From Changchengzhania lutea (lineage in GTDB: Bacteria > Bacteroidota > Bacteroidia > Flavobacteriales > Flavobacteriaceae): a DNA stretch of 64,000 nt. The translations under genes were made by a program, and so were the position numbers. The stretch spans positions 186,001 through 250,000 of the forward strand of contig NZ_CP039456.1 of assembly GCF_006974145.1 (NCBI RefSeq), in the 5' to 3' direction. Every line of letters starts with the position of its first letter. The stretch's first letter is position 1. The notes beneath the pieces were generated by a model. It searched no databases. It had not been told where the DNA came from and saw nothing but the letters and a program-made list of their open reading frames with translations. Positions 9,579-17,720 of this stretch are shown in pieces.

Positions 9579-9633
9579 GCGTAAGTTATCTAAAAAAATC
9601 ACTCACAGATATATTAGTAACTTTGATGTATGT

Positions 9634-10755
9634 TTAAGAAAACATATCTTTCACTTTCTCAAAAAATGATTTGTCTGAACTTTCTGGTTTTGGTGCAAAA
9701 TGCTCATCATCCTGCATGGCTTCAAAAAATTCCTTTTGTTGTTTATTTAGGGTCTTTGGGGTCCAAACATTCACGTGTACCAGTAAATCTCCTTTGCCAT
9801 ACCCGTTAATATTTGGGATTCCTTTTCCGCGCAAGCGCAATATTTTACCCGACTGAACGCCAGCCTCTACTTTAATGCGCACTTTACCTGTAACGGTATC
9901 AATTTCTTTTGAGGTTCCTAAAACCGCATCTGGGTAACTCACATACAAATCGTAATGCAAATTATCTCCTTCACGTTGTAATTTATCATGATCAACTTCT
10001 TCGATAGCGACAAGTAAATCTCCTGAAATCCCATTGCCTGGTGCTTCATTTCCTTTTCCTGACACTTTGAGCTGCATACCATCAACAACGCCTGGCGGAA
10101 TTTTAATCGATACTGTTTCCTCTGCTACTTTTAAACCTTGTGCATCAGCATCTGCAGGTTTCTTATCTATAGTTTGACCCGCACCACCACAAGCATTACA
10201 TGGCGCTGCTGTTTGCATTCTTCCTAAAATAGTATTGGTAATGCGCGTTACTTGTCCGCTACCGTTACAGGTAGGACACGTTCTATATGTAGTACCAGGA
10301 GCCTGAACTTTACGTTTGACTTTTATTTTCTTTTCAACGCCGTTAGCTATTTCTTCTAAAGTGAGTTTTACGCGGATGCGCAAATTACTGCCTTTTACAC
10401 GACGCTGACCGCCACCGCCGCCAAATCCTGAAAAACCGCCGCCACCACCAAAAGCACCACCGAAGATATCTCCAAACTGACTGAATATATCATCCATATT
10501 CATACCGCCACCGTTGAAGCCACCACCGTTTTCGAACGCTTGATGACCAAATTGATCATACCGTGCTTTCTTGTCGCCATCGCTTAAAATCTCGTAAGCC
10601 TCCGCGGCCTCTTTAAATTTAGTTTCGGCTTCCTTATCATCAGGATTTTTATCAGGATGATGTTCAATCGCCTTTTTACGGTATGCTTTTTTAATTTCTG
10701 CCGTAGATGCACTTTTATTGACACCCAATATTTCGTAGTAATCTCTTTTCGCCAT
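9634..10755 (-). CDS. dnaJ: Chaperone protein DnaJ (two-motif zinc region)
   Basis: The 373-residue Hsp40 co-chaperone has a J domain with HPD at 33-35, a Gly/Phe-rich linker (about 75-117), and C-terminal client-binding domains. It stimulates the ATPase of DnaK and hands over unfolded proteins. The zinc region holds only two CxxCxGxG motifs, Cys160-Cys163 and Cys186-Cys189, which correspond to motifs 2 and 3 of E. coli DnaJ; motifs 1 and 4 are absent ([11 protein letters not shown] before, [13 protein letters not shown] after). I recall the same in other flavobacteria, so it is likely a lineage trait. grpE lies 9 bases upstream in the same operon. Confidence 0.96.
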   Translation of the reverse strand: MAKRDYYEILGVNKSASTAEIKKAYRKKAIEHHPDKNPDDKEAETKFKEAAEAYEILSDGDKKARYDQFGHQAFENGGGFNGGGMNMDDIFSQFGDIFGGAFGGGGGFSGFGGGGGQRRVKGSNLRIRVKLTLEEIANGVEKKIKVKRKVQAPGTTYRTCPTCNGSGQVTRITNTILGRMQTAAPCNACGGAGQTIDKKPADADAQGLKVAEETVSIKIPPGVVDGMQLKVSGKGNEAPGNGISGDLLVAIEEVDHDKLQREGDNLHYDLYVSYPDAVLGTSKEIDTVTGKVRIKVEAGVQSGKILRLRGKGIPNINGYGKGDLLVHVNVWTPKTLNKQQKEFFEAMQDDEHFAPKPESSDKSFFEKVKDMFS

Positions 10756-10764
10756 GGTTTTGGT

Positions 10765-11316
10765 TTATTGTCCGATAACAACTTTTGGAAAACGAATAAC
10801 TTTATCTCCTAATTTGTAGCCCTTCTCTATGATATCTATAATTTTCCCTTTTAAATCATCGGTAGGCGCTGGTATTTGTGTTATGGCCTCATGATTATCA
10901 GCATTAAAAGCTTCCCCTTTTTCAACTTTGATGACTTTTAAACCTTTTTGCTCTAAGGTATTTACCAATTTCTGATAAATTAAAAGCACCCCTTTTCTTA
11001 ATTCTTCTGCCTCTTTGTCTTCTTCAATATGACTTAAAGCACGTTCAAAATCATCAAGAACAGGTAACATGGTTTTCATGACATCTTCACTAGCCGTTGA
11101 AAATAATTCAATACGTTCTCTAGAGGTACGTTTTTTATAATTTTCAAACTCAGCAAAAAGTCTTAAAAATTTCTCTTTTTCTTGTTTTAGTTCGCCCTCA
11201 AGCTTTTCTTCGACCGTTTCTTCAATAACCTCTTGCTCATCAACTTCAACAGTTTCATTCTCAAAACCATCTACTTGTTGGTCTTCAATATCTTGTGTTT
11301 TATGCTTCTTACTCAT
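10765..11316 (-). CDS. grpE: Nucleotide exchange factor GrpE
   Basis: The 183-residue protein has a variable acidic N-terminus (about 1-40), a long dimerising helix (about 40-90, KLEGELKQEKEKFLRLFAEFENYKKRT split by charge), and the C-terminal beta wing with the GEAFNADNHEAI and GYKLGDKVIRFPKVVI signatures. It releases ADP from DnaK. It is the first gene of a grpE-dnaJ operon; a TACTTTTG box that fits the Bacteroidetes -7 element lies about 40 bases upstream. Confidence 0.96.
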   Translation of the reverse strand: MSKKHKTQDIEDQQVDGFENETVEVDEQEVIEETVEEKLEGELKQEKEKFLRLFAEFENYKKRTSRERIELFSTASEDVMKTMLPVLDDFERALSHIEEDKEAEELRKGVLLIYQKLVNTLEQKGLKVIKVEKGEAFNADNHEAITQIPAPTDDLKGKIIDIIEKGYKLGDKVIRFPKVVIGQ

Positions 11317-11354
11317 TACTGTATATAATTTTTACAAACTCTAAATTAAGTTGG

Positions 11355-11362
11355 CAAAAGTA
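11355..11362 (-). promoter_or_regulatory. -7 box (TACTTTTG) of the grpE-dnaJ operon
   Basis: On the minus strand TACTTTTG matches the TAnnTTTG consensus of Bacteroidetes primary promoters exactly. No clear TTTG is found at the -33 position (TGGC there), which could mean weak basal activity or use of a stress factor. Distance to the grpE ATG is about 39 bases. Confidence 0.45.
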
Positions 11363-11463
11363 CTGCCATTATTATAAAAATGCCATAATGTCATTACTTT
11401 ATTTGTACTAAGCATTAAAATAATTTTGTTTAATTATTGTTTTAATAAATAAAACAATTTGTT

Positions 11464-11471
11464 TAAATTTG
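11464..11471 (+). promoter_or_regulatory. -7 box (TAAATTTG) of the YceI gene
   Basis: TAAATTTG matches TAnnTTTG and lies 29 bases before the ATG at 11501. The -33 element is not at its best distance (nearest TTG ends 24 bases upstream), so only this half of the promoter is supported. Confidence 0.4.
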
Positions 11472-11500
11472 CGACCTAACACTAAAACAATTAATTAGAT

Positions 11501-12139
11501 ATGAAAAACAAATTTGCAACAATTTTTATAATGAGCGCCTTAACAGTTTCTGTTATGGGCTGTAAGGATAAGGCTAACGAAGCTACTACTACAGAAGCTG
11601 AAGAAGTCATGACCCCAGAAGTGGTTACAGACAAATATATAGCTGATGTTGAAACCTCTACTATTACCTGGACGGGCTACAAGCCCACTGGATCCCATAC
11701 TGGTAATATCAACTTAGAAAATGGTGTTTTAAATACTGCTGATGGTAAAATTGCCGGTGGAACGTTTTTAATAGATATGGCTTCTTTAAAAGATGGGGAA
11801 GGCAGTGCTAAATTAGAAGGCCATTTAAAAAGTCCTGATTTTTTCGATGTTGAAAATCATCCTACGGCAGCTTTTGAAATTACAGGTTTAGAAGAAGTTG
11901 ATGGCAAAATGATGTTATCTGGAAATTTAGCGCTTAAAGATGTTAAAAACAATGTAACATTCCCTGTTTCTGTAAGCAATGACGGCGACATGATGACGCT
12001 TACTAGCGACACCTTTACTATTGATCGTTCTAAATGGAATGTAAAATACGGCTCTAAATCATTTTTTGATGATTTAGGCGATAAATTTATTAATGATGAT
12101 ATAGAGTTAAAAATCATGGTAAAAGCTAAAAAAGCTTAA
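11501..12139 (+). CDS. YceI-family lipocalin-like lipoprotein
   Basis: The 212-residue product has a lipoprotein signal (hydrophobic core then SVMGC, Cys at residue 21), so it is expected to be lipid-anchored in the envelope. After an acidic linker the YceI domain (about 45-210) shows the expected ITWTGYKPTG strand, SLKDGEG, the HLKSPDFFDVENHPTAAFE stretch and the RSKWNVKYGS motif. YceI proteins bind isoprenoid-like lipids in a beta barrel. It is monocistronic: own -7 box upstream and a strong terminator about 30 bases downstream. Confidence 0.93.
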   Translation: MKNKFATIFIMSALTVSVMGCKDKANEATTTEAEEVMTPEVVTDKYIADVETSTITWTGYKPTGSHTGNINLENGVLNTADGKIAGGTFLIDMASLKDGEGSAKLEGHLKSPDFFDVENHPTAAFEITGLEEVDGKMMLSGNLALKDVKNNVTFPVSVSNDGDMMTLTSDTFTIDRSKWNVKYGSKSFFDDLGDKFINDDIELKIMVKAKKA

Positions 12140-12169
12140 GTATCACATAATTGCACATAAATTATAACG

Positions 12170-12200
12170 AAACCGCTTGATTTATTTAAGCGGTTTTTTT
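12170..12200 (+). terminator. Rho-independent terminator of the YceI gene
   Basis: AACCGCTT (12171-12178) pairs with AAGCGGTT (12188-12195) around a 9-base loop, extended by an A-T pair and followed by a run of T. It lies 31 bases after the YceI stop. Confidence 0.88.
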
Positions 12201-12412
12201 ATGTTCTATTATTAATAAGATTAATTAGTTAAGAATAAATTTATTAGTTGTTGTAGCCCTCTTTATATCTACTACTTTCATTTAGTTCCAATCGTCTAAT
12301 AATCGATTATTTTAGTATATTTTCTATAAGTGATTTTCTAGAATCAAAAATTTTGTTTAATTTATTATTAAAATTGTTAAACATTTTGTAAATTTGAAAA
12401 AAATGATATCAA

Positions 12413-12841
12413 GTGATTTTAAATTCTACATTTAAAAATAGAGAAGAAAAACAAATTCTTTTAGATTTGGTAGGGCGTCCGTTTTCTTTTTTTGAGACAT
12501 TAAAATTAAGAGGTGTTGGATCGAAACGTATGATTGTTGATGATGTGAGTCCAAACCTTAAATCTTACATGAATTCGGTGGCAGATATAAATTATGCCAA
12601 TATAGAGTTACGAACTGGTGGCATCCTTATTTACATTAATAAAGGCTTAAAAAAATTTACCTGGGCAATTCCGTATTATCAGCTCGTCATGTATAAAACA
12701 AATGGTGCCAGTATTCATGCTCAAGGCAAGTATGTTCATTTTTTGAATAATATTTTTTTTAAAGAAAACAAAACATTTTTTAGTAAAATGCTCGATAAAA
12801 AAATTGAATACGATACAAAATACAACTTTTATCCAGCATGA
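12413..12841 (+). CDS. Conserved hypothetical protein, GTG start
   Basis: The 142-residue product is not a family I can name with confidence. The frame has a stop at 12404-12406, so the GTG at 12413 is the first available start; the nearby ATG at 12403 opens a different, 10-codon frame. A TAAATTTG box at 12389-12396 would put the transcript start very close to the GTG. The protein is basic, alpha/beta in look, without signal or membrane segments. Its stop overlaps the next start (ATGA), so it is translationally coupled to the TIGR03643 gene. Confidence 0.7.
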   Translation: MILNSTFKNREEKQILLDLVGRPFSFFETLKLRGVGSKRMIVDDVSPNLKSYMNSVADINYANIELRTGGILIYINKGLKKFTWAIPYYQLVMYKTNGASIHAQGKYVHFLNNIFFKENKTFFSKMLDKKIEYDTKYNFYPA

Positions 12842-13110
12842 ATTTAAGTGTCGAAGCAATTGATAGAATAATTGAAATAGCCTTGGAAGACCGAACCACT
12901 TTTGAAGCAATAGAATTTCAGTTCGGTTTAAAAGAACAAGAAGTGATTGGTTTAATGCGCTATGAAATGATACCTAGTAGTTTCAAAATGTGGAGTAAAC
13001 GGGTGCAGGGAAGAAAGACCAAGCATGAAAAATTAGGAGGTTTTGATAAAGGCCGATTTAAATGCTCAAGACAAAAACAAATCACTCAAAACAGTATTTC
13101 TAAAAGATAG
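12838..13110 (+). CDS. TIGR03643/DUF2805 family protein
   Basis: The 90-residue protein begins with the helix-rich segment VEAIDRIIEIALEDRTTFEA and continues EFQFGLKEQEVIGLMR, then SFKMWSKRVQGRKTKHEKL, which is the pattern of the small TIGR03643 (DUF2805) family. The layout resembles a helix-turn-helix followed by a basic tail, suggesting nucleic acid binding, but no function is established that I know of. The start overlaps the stop of the preceding gene by 4 bases. Confidence 0.8.
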   Translation: MNLSVEAIDRIIEIALEDRTTFEAIEFQFGLKEQEVIGLMRYEMIPSSFKMWSKRVQGRKTKHEKLGGFDKGRFKCSRQKQITQNSISKR

Positions 13111-13147
13111 AGAATCAGTAATTAATTAACTTTTAAATATTTACATT

Positions 13148-13372
13148 ATGGAATTAATCGATAGGGCCTTAGCGTTTGAACAGACCAAAATGAGATCATT
13201 ATCCACTAGTGATAGGGTGAAGCTTTCTAGAGAAGCCAAAGCTCTAATATTGGGATTAAATGAGATATATAAAGTTAAGAAAGACGAAAAAATCATGGAT
13301 ATCATGAAACGCTTAACTGTTATAAAGAGAAAAATTGAAAAGCGGTTAAAAGGAAAGCCGTTGGTAGCCTAA
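13148..13372 (+). CDS. Small conserved protein, paralogue A
   Basis: The 74-residue product is charged, basic at its C-terminus (KRKIEKRLKGKP) and predicted to be all helical. It is clearly related to the product of 13538-13753: both share E-x-IDxALAFEQ at the start, SREAKALIL or SREVKALIL in the middle and MKRLTVIKxKIEKRLKG at the end. No domain or function is recognised. Confidence 0.75.
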   Translation: MELIDRALAFEQTKMRSLSTSDRVKLSREAKALILGLNEIYKVKKDEKIMDIMKRLTVIKRKIEKRLKGKPLVA

Positions 13373-13537
13373 TTATTTAAAGAAGAATATAAAAAGGTGC
13401 TTAATCAAATAAAATATTAAATTTTACTTAATTAATCTCTATTAAAATAGTAAATCTGTCAAATTTTATTATATTGTGAAATTGTGAAAATAACAAGATT
13501 TCACGAGTTATTAAATTAGATTAAAGATTAAAACATT

Positions 13538-13753
13538 ATGGAGATTATTGATAAAGCTTTAGCATTTGAGCAACGCAGACATACGTTTAAAACAACGAGT
13601 GAGCGTATTGAATCGTCTAGAGAAGTTAAAGCCCTTATTTTAGACTTAAACACAATATATAAAGAAAAAAAAGATCCTGAAATTATGGATTTGATGAAGC
13701 GGTTAACCGTAATCAAACAGAAAATTGAAAAGCGCCTTAAAGGTAGGCCTTAG
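13538..13753 (+). CDS. Small conserved protein, paralogue B
   Basis: This 71-residue protein is the tandem paralogue of the 13148 gene, with roughly 60 percent identity by eye, highest in the last 25 residues. The variable part is residues 13-28. The two genes are separated by 165 AT-rich bases, so each may have its own promoter. Function unknown. Confidence 0.75.
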   Translation: MEIIDKALAFEQRRHTFKTTSERIESSREVKALILDLNTIYKEKKDPEIMDLMKRLTVIKQKIEKRLKGRP

Positions 13754-13771
13754 AAAAACCCTAATTAAATA

Positions 13772-14455
13772 ATGAAAACAATTATAGTTGTTGGCGGAAG
13801 TAAAGGAATAGGAAACGCCATTATAAACAGTCTTCTTCAACACTATAAAGTCATTAATATTAGTAGAACTGCTCCAGAGCAATCGCACAATCATTTATCA
13901 CATTACACTTGTGATATCCTTGAAGATGAATTACCAGAATTAAATTCAGCTGATGGATTGGTGTATTGCCCTGGAAGCATTAATTTAAAACCAATAAATA
14001 GATTACGCTTAGAAGATTTTAGAGCAGATTTTGAAATCAATGTTCTGGGCGCCGTAAAATCTATTCAAGCATACTTACCTCTTCTTAAAAAAAGTACAAA
14101 CCCTGCCATTTTATTGTTTAGCACGGTAGCCAGTAAATTAGGCATGCCATATCATGCTAGTATTGCCACGGCAAAATCTGGTGTTGAGGGCTTGGTAAAA
14201 TCATTAGGAGCAGAACTCGCCCCACACATACGTATCAATGCCATTGCTCCAACCGTAACTAACACAGATTTAGCATCGAAGCTCTTGCGCAATGAAAAGA
14301 TGATTGAAAACATCACGGATAGACACCCGCTTAAAAAGTTCTTAGAACCCAACGAAGTAGCGCATTTAGCAGAATTTCTGTTATCTGACAAAGCCCTCTC
14401 GATGTCAGGACAAGTTTTTGAAATGGATTGTGGCATTGTAAGTTTTAAAATTTAG
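13772..14455 (+). CDS. SDR-family oxidoreductase
   Basis: The 227-residue cytoplasmic enzyme has a Rossmann fold with the cofactor loop VGGSKGIGNA (residues about 6-15, of the GxxxGIG type), the YCPGS stretch in place of the NNAG motif, a catalytic Ser in LFSTVAS and the Tyr-Lys pair in YHASIATAKSGVEG, where the spacing Tyr-x(7)-Lys is unusual versus YxxxK (the Lys in ATAKSG follows His-Ala-Ser-Ile). Substrate is unknown. It is followed after 3 bases by a glutathione peroxidase gene, so a shared redox or stress role is possible. Confidence 0.88.
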   Translation: MKTIIVVGGSKGIGNAIINSLLQHYKVINISRTAPEQSHNHLSHYTCDILEDELPELNSADGLVYCPGSINLKPINRLRLEDFRADFEINVLGAVKSIQAYLPLLKKSTNPAILLFSTVASKLGMPYHASIATAKSGVEGLVKSLGAELAPHIRINAIAPTVTNTDLASKLLRNEKMIENITDRHPLKKFLEPNEVAHLAEFLLSDKALSMSGQVFEMDCGIVSFKI

Positions 14456-14458
14456 GCA

Positions 14459-14998
14459 ATGAATCCTCTAAAAATCTTTGCAGCGACGCTTTTTTCAAAG
14501 TCAGAACATTCAAAAAGCAATGTTCAAACATCTATTTATAATATCACCATTAAATCCCTCAGTGGTGAACCCGTATCGTTTTCAGACTTTAAAGGAAAAT
14601 ACATACTCATTGTTAACGTCGCCTCTAAATGTGGTTTCACAACGCAGTATAAACAACTCCAAGAATTACATGAATTATACGGAGACAAATTACAGGTTAT
14701 TGGTGTGCCCTGTAATCAATTTGGAAATCAGGAACCTGGAGATTCCAGTGCTATCGAATCTTTTTGTGAAATAAATTATGGCGCTACATTCTTGATCACG
14801 GAAAAAGTAGATGTAAAAGGAAACAACCAGCATCCGTTGTATAAATGGCTCACGCAAAAGAATAAAAATGGAAAATCTAATTCTACAGTCAAGTGGAATT
14901 TTCAAAAATACTTAGTGAATAAAGAAGGGTATTTAGCAGATTATTATTTTTCTACAACGAGTCCTTTAGCACCTAAAATAGTAAATCGTTTAAAATAA
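14459..14998 (+). CDS. Glutathione peroxidase family protein
   Basis: The 179-residue enzyme has the peroxidatic Cys58 in NVASKCGFT, the Gln87 of PCNQFGNQEPG and the Trp-Asn of KWNFQKYLV, the catalytic tetrad of thiol peroxidases of this family. It reduces hydroperoxides, in bacteria probably with thioredoxin as the donor rather than glutathione. The first 20 residues have a short hydrophobic stretch but no clear cleavage site. It is in a plus-strand run with SDR, Lacal_2735 and TspO genes spaced by a few bases. Confidence 0.93.
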   Translation: MNPLKIFAATLFSKSEHSKSNVQTSIYNITIKSLSGEPVSFSDFKGKYILIVNVASKCGFTTQYKQLQELHELYGDKLQVIGVPCNQFGNQEPGDSSAIESFCEINYGATFLITEKVDVKGNNQHPLYKWLTQKNKNGKSNSTVKWNFQKYLVNKEGYLADYYFSTTSPLAPKIVNRLK

Positions 14999-15002
14999 AA
15001 CT

Positions 15003-15170
15003 ATGTTTAAATTATTCAAGAAGAAGACAAAGCTTGAAAAGCTACAAGAGCAATATAAATCTCTTATGAAAGATTGGCATGCTTTATCTACAACAAATCG
15101 TACTGAAAGCGATAGGAAATACGCTGAAGCTGAAGCCATTTCAAAAGAAATAGAACAGCTTTTAAAATAG
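15003..15170 (+). CDS. Lacal_2735 family small protein
   Basis: The 55-residue frame starts 4 bases after the peroxidase stop and ends 4 bases before tspO. It reads MFKLFKKKTKLEKLQEQYK, then a MKDWHALSTTNRTESDRKYAEAEAI core and ISKEIEQLL. The basic amphipathic start and charged helices match the small flavobacterial Lacal_2735 family (by recall). Function is unknown; tight spacing says it is co-transcribed with its neighbours. Confidence 0.8.
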   Translation: MFKLFKKKTKLEKLQEQYKSLMKDWHALSTTNRTESDRKYAEAEAISKEIEQLLK

Positions 15171-15174
15171 GTTT

Positions 15175-15636
15175 ATGAAATTTCTAAAAACCGTTTTTGT
15201 TTTCCTAATTATTAACTTTGGAGCACTAGCCATTGGTAGCCTACTCATGGCAAATGGGCCAATGACAGATTGGTACAATAGTCTCAATCAAGCACCATGG
15301 ACACCTCCTGGTTGGGTATTTGGAACGGCTTGGACTACTATAATGATCTGCTTTTCTGTATATATGGCATACCTATACTTTGAGCATCCAAGCACTAAGT
15401 TAAAATTGATGTTTTTGGTACAGTTTATACTTAACATCATTTGGAATTACATGTTCTTTAATCAACACATGGTCTTACTCGGGCTTGTTGTTATTGTAGC
15501 CTTGACATTAGTGGTTGCTAAATTTTTATTCGGTTATAAAAATCAGCTCAAAGCCAAGAGCTTACTGATATTGCCATATTTTATTTGGCTTATCATCGCC
15601 ACATCTTTAAATGCTTACATCTTCTTGTACAATTAA
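15175..15636 (+). CDS. TspO/MBR family membrane protein
   Basis: The 153-residue protein has five hydrophobic segments and the TspO signatures WYNSLNQAPWTPPGWVFG near residues 33-50 and WNYMFFNQH near 99-107. TspO proteins bind porphyrins and lipids and take part in tetrapyrrole and light/oxygen stress responses. The neighbouring photolyase and peroxidase genes fit a light or oxidative stress setting, which is inference from position. Confidence 0.93.
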   Translation: MKFLKTVFVFLIINFGALAIGSLLMANGPMTDWYNSLNQAPWTPPGWVFGTAWTTIMICFSVYMAYLYFEHPSTKLKLMFLVQFILNIIWNYMFFNQHMVLLGLVVIVALTLVVAKFLFGYKNQLKAKSLLILPYFIWLIIATSLNAYIFLYN

Positions 15637-15640
15637 TTAT

Positions 15641-16102
15641 ATGAAAATTTATCGGTTACATAAAAAGCAAAACCTTCCTATCTCCGTTATTCAAGCTTGG
15701 GCGTTTTTATCGGATCCTAAAAATCTAAAAATCATTACTCCAGATTATATGGGTTTTCATATACTCTCAGGAGCAGACAGACCTATGTTTACAGGACAAA
15801 TAATTCAATATATTGTCACGCCTGTTTTGGGGATCAAAACCAAGTGGGTTACTGAGATTACACATTCTGAAGAAAACAAATATTTTGTTGACGAGCAACG
15901 CTTTGGCCCTTATGCCCTTTGGCACCATAAGCATTTTATAAAAGCTATAGATGGCGGTGTTGAAATGGAAGACATTATTGATTATAAAGTGCCATTTGGG
16001 ATTTTGGGCCAACTTGTGCATCCCATATTGGTAAAACCTAAATTGGAAGAAATATTTAATTACAGAACTAAAAAATTAGAAGCACTCTTTGGCAAATATT
16101 AA
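15641..16102 (+). CDS. SRPBCC-fold protein
   Basis: The frame is open from 15611, but the ATG at 15641 avoids overlap with tspO and gives the usual SRPBCC start (MKIYRLHKKQNLPI). The 153-residue protein has the family's pattern: a first strand, the AWAFLSDPKNLKIITP helix, middle strands with HKHFIKAIDGGVEMEDIIDYKVPFG, and a C-terminal helix (EEIFNYRTKKLEALF). Similar proteins sit beside photolyase genes in many bacteria. It probably binds a hydrophobic ligand; which one is unknown. Confidence 0.85.
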   Translation: MKIYRLHKKQNLPISVIQAWAFLSDPKNLKIITPDYMGFHILSGADRPMFTGQIIQYIVTPVLGIKTKWVTEITHSEENKYFVDEQRFGPYALWHHKHFIKAIDGGVEMEDIIDYKVPFGILGQLVHPILVKPKLEEIFNYRTKKLEALFGKY

Positions 16103-16193
16103 CATGAAACATCCATAACTAAAACTTGATACCCAAGTGAAATGATTAAATGGATGTCGCATGTGACCAATAAAAAACAATAAATATAAACAC

Positions 16194-17498
16194 ATGAAAC
16201 AGCCTATAAATATTTTTTGGTTTCGCCGTGATCTAAGACTAGATGATAATGTTGGTTTCTACGAAGCTCTAAATGGCAATCTTCCCGTATTACCGATATT
16301 TATTTTTGATTCAGACATTTTACAAAAACTACCAAAAACTGATGCTCGTGTGACGTTTATTTACCAAACGTTACAAAAGTTACGCAGCACTTTACAAAAC
16401 AAACACAGCAGTAGCATCGGTTTATATTATGGCAAACCGCTTGACATTCACAAACAGTTAGTTGACAGCTACGATATAAATACAGTCTATACCAATCATG
16501 ATTATGAACCTTATGCGACTAAACGTGACACTGAGATTGGTCACTTTTTATCGCAAAATGCTATTCCATTTCAAACTTATAAAGATCAGGTCATATTTGA
16601 AAAAGACGAGATCGTAAAGAAGGATGGCACACCATATATGGTATATACGCCTTATATGAAACTATGGAAACAGACCTTTAGATCCCAAAAACTTAAGATC
16701 TTCGATACAGCCAACCACTTAAATAATTTAATTAATCAGGTAGACTTACCCGATTTGAATTTATCCGACATAGGATTTGAAACGTCTGATCAAAAAGTTG
16801 CTAGCTATACCGTAACACCATCACTTATTCAACACTATGAAAGCACCCGAAATTTTCCTGCGAAAGATACGACATCTCGATTAGGACCACATTTGCGTTT
16901 TGGCACGGTCAGCATCAGGAAGATCGTAAACAAGTCCATTGCTGAGAATAATGAGATTTTTTGGCAGGAATTGATTTGGCGTGAATTTTTCACTCAAATC
17001 CTATGGCATTTTCCACATACTGAAACCAAAAGCTTTAAACCGCAATACGACCGTATTGAATGGCGAAATAATGAAATAGAATTCAAAGCTTGGTGCAATG
17101 GAGAAACGGGGTACCCTTTGGTCGATGCGGGAATGCGGCAATTAAATGAAACTGGTTTTATGCACAACAGGGTTAGAATGCTAGTAGGGAGTTTTTTATG
17201 CAAGCATTTACTTATCGATTGGCGCTGGGGAGAATCTTATTTTGCCGAGAAACTCCACGATTACGATATGGCCAGTAACGTAGGGAACTGGCAATGGGTG
17301 GCAGGCTCTGGGGTAGATGCCTCTCCTTATTTCAGGATTTTCAATCCCATGACACAAATTGAAAAGTTCGATAAACAACTTAATTATATTAAAACTTGGG
17401 CACCCGATTTTCAAGAGCTTACCTACCCTAGACCTATTGTGGAACATAAATTTGCTAGAGAACGTGCTTTACAGGTTTATAAAGAGGCTTTGAACTAA
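16194..17498 (+). CDS. phrB: Deoxyribodipyrimidine photolyase (cryptochrome/photolyase family)
   Basis: The 434-residue flavoprotein starts with the FWFRRDLRLDDN antenna-domain motif and carries the FAD-binding C-terminal domain: TSRLGPHLRFGTVS, WREFFTQILWHFP, WCNGETGYPLVDAGMRQL, HNRVRMLVGSFLCKHLLIDW and NVGNWQWVAGSGVDASPYFRIFNP. These are the signatures of class I CPD photolyases, which split pyrimidine dimers with blue light. The Trp residues of the electron-transfer path are present. A cryptochrome-like role cannot be excluded. It follows SRPBCC and TspO genes. Confidence 0.93.
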   Translation: MKQPINIFWFRRDLRLDDNVGFYEALNGNLPVLPIFIFDSDILQKLPKTDARVTFIYQTLQKLRSTLQNKHSSSIGLYYGKPLDIHKQLVDSYDINTVYTNHDYEPYATKRDTEIGHFLSQNAIPFQTYKDQVIFEKDEIVKKDGTPYMVYTPYMKLWKQTFRSQKLKIFDTANHLNNLINQVDLPDLNLSDIGFETSDQKVASYTVTPSLIQHYESTRNFPAKDTTSRLGPHLRFGTVSIRKIVNKSIAENNEIFWQELIWREFFTQILWHFPHTETKSFKPQYDRIEWRNNEIEFKAWCNGETGYPLVDAGMRQLNETGFMHNRVRMLVGSFLCKHLLIDWRWGESYFAEKLHDYDMASNVGNWQWVAGSGVDASPYFRIFNPMTQIEKFDKQLNYIKTWAPDFQELTYPRPIVEHKFARERALQVYKEALN

Positions 17499-17720
17499 TA
17501 TTTCTAAACTTCATTGATTAATCATTTTACAAAAAAAATTTCGCTTATTGATTTAATAATACGCTTCGGTTATACATCAACACCTCAATTTCAACTATAA
17601 ATCAATCTTCTATATAGAAATCAATCCATAGTTTTTATATGATAAAAGTCACCTAATAAAGTCTATTAATTTAATACTTTTAAGCGTATTTGAAATTTTG
17701 ATGATTTAACTCTAAGCCAG

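Larger units (their letters stand above)
9313..9633. other. Intergenic region between dnaJ and ABC exporter
   Basis: No gene is visible in these 321 bases. The stretch holds three inverted repeats (9459-9485, 9516-9533, 9544-9578), of which the first looks like a terminator for the grpE-dnaJ transcript, and must also contain the start signals of the exporter operon. No clear TAnnTTTG box was seen at a good distance from the exporter start. Confidence 0.6.
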
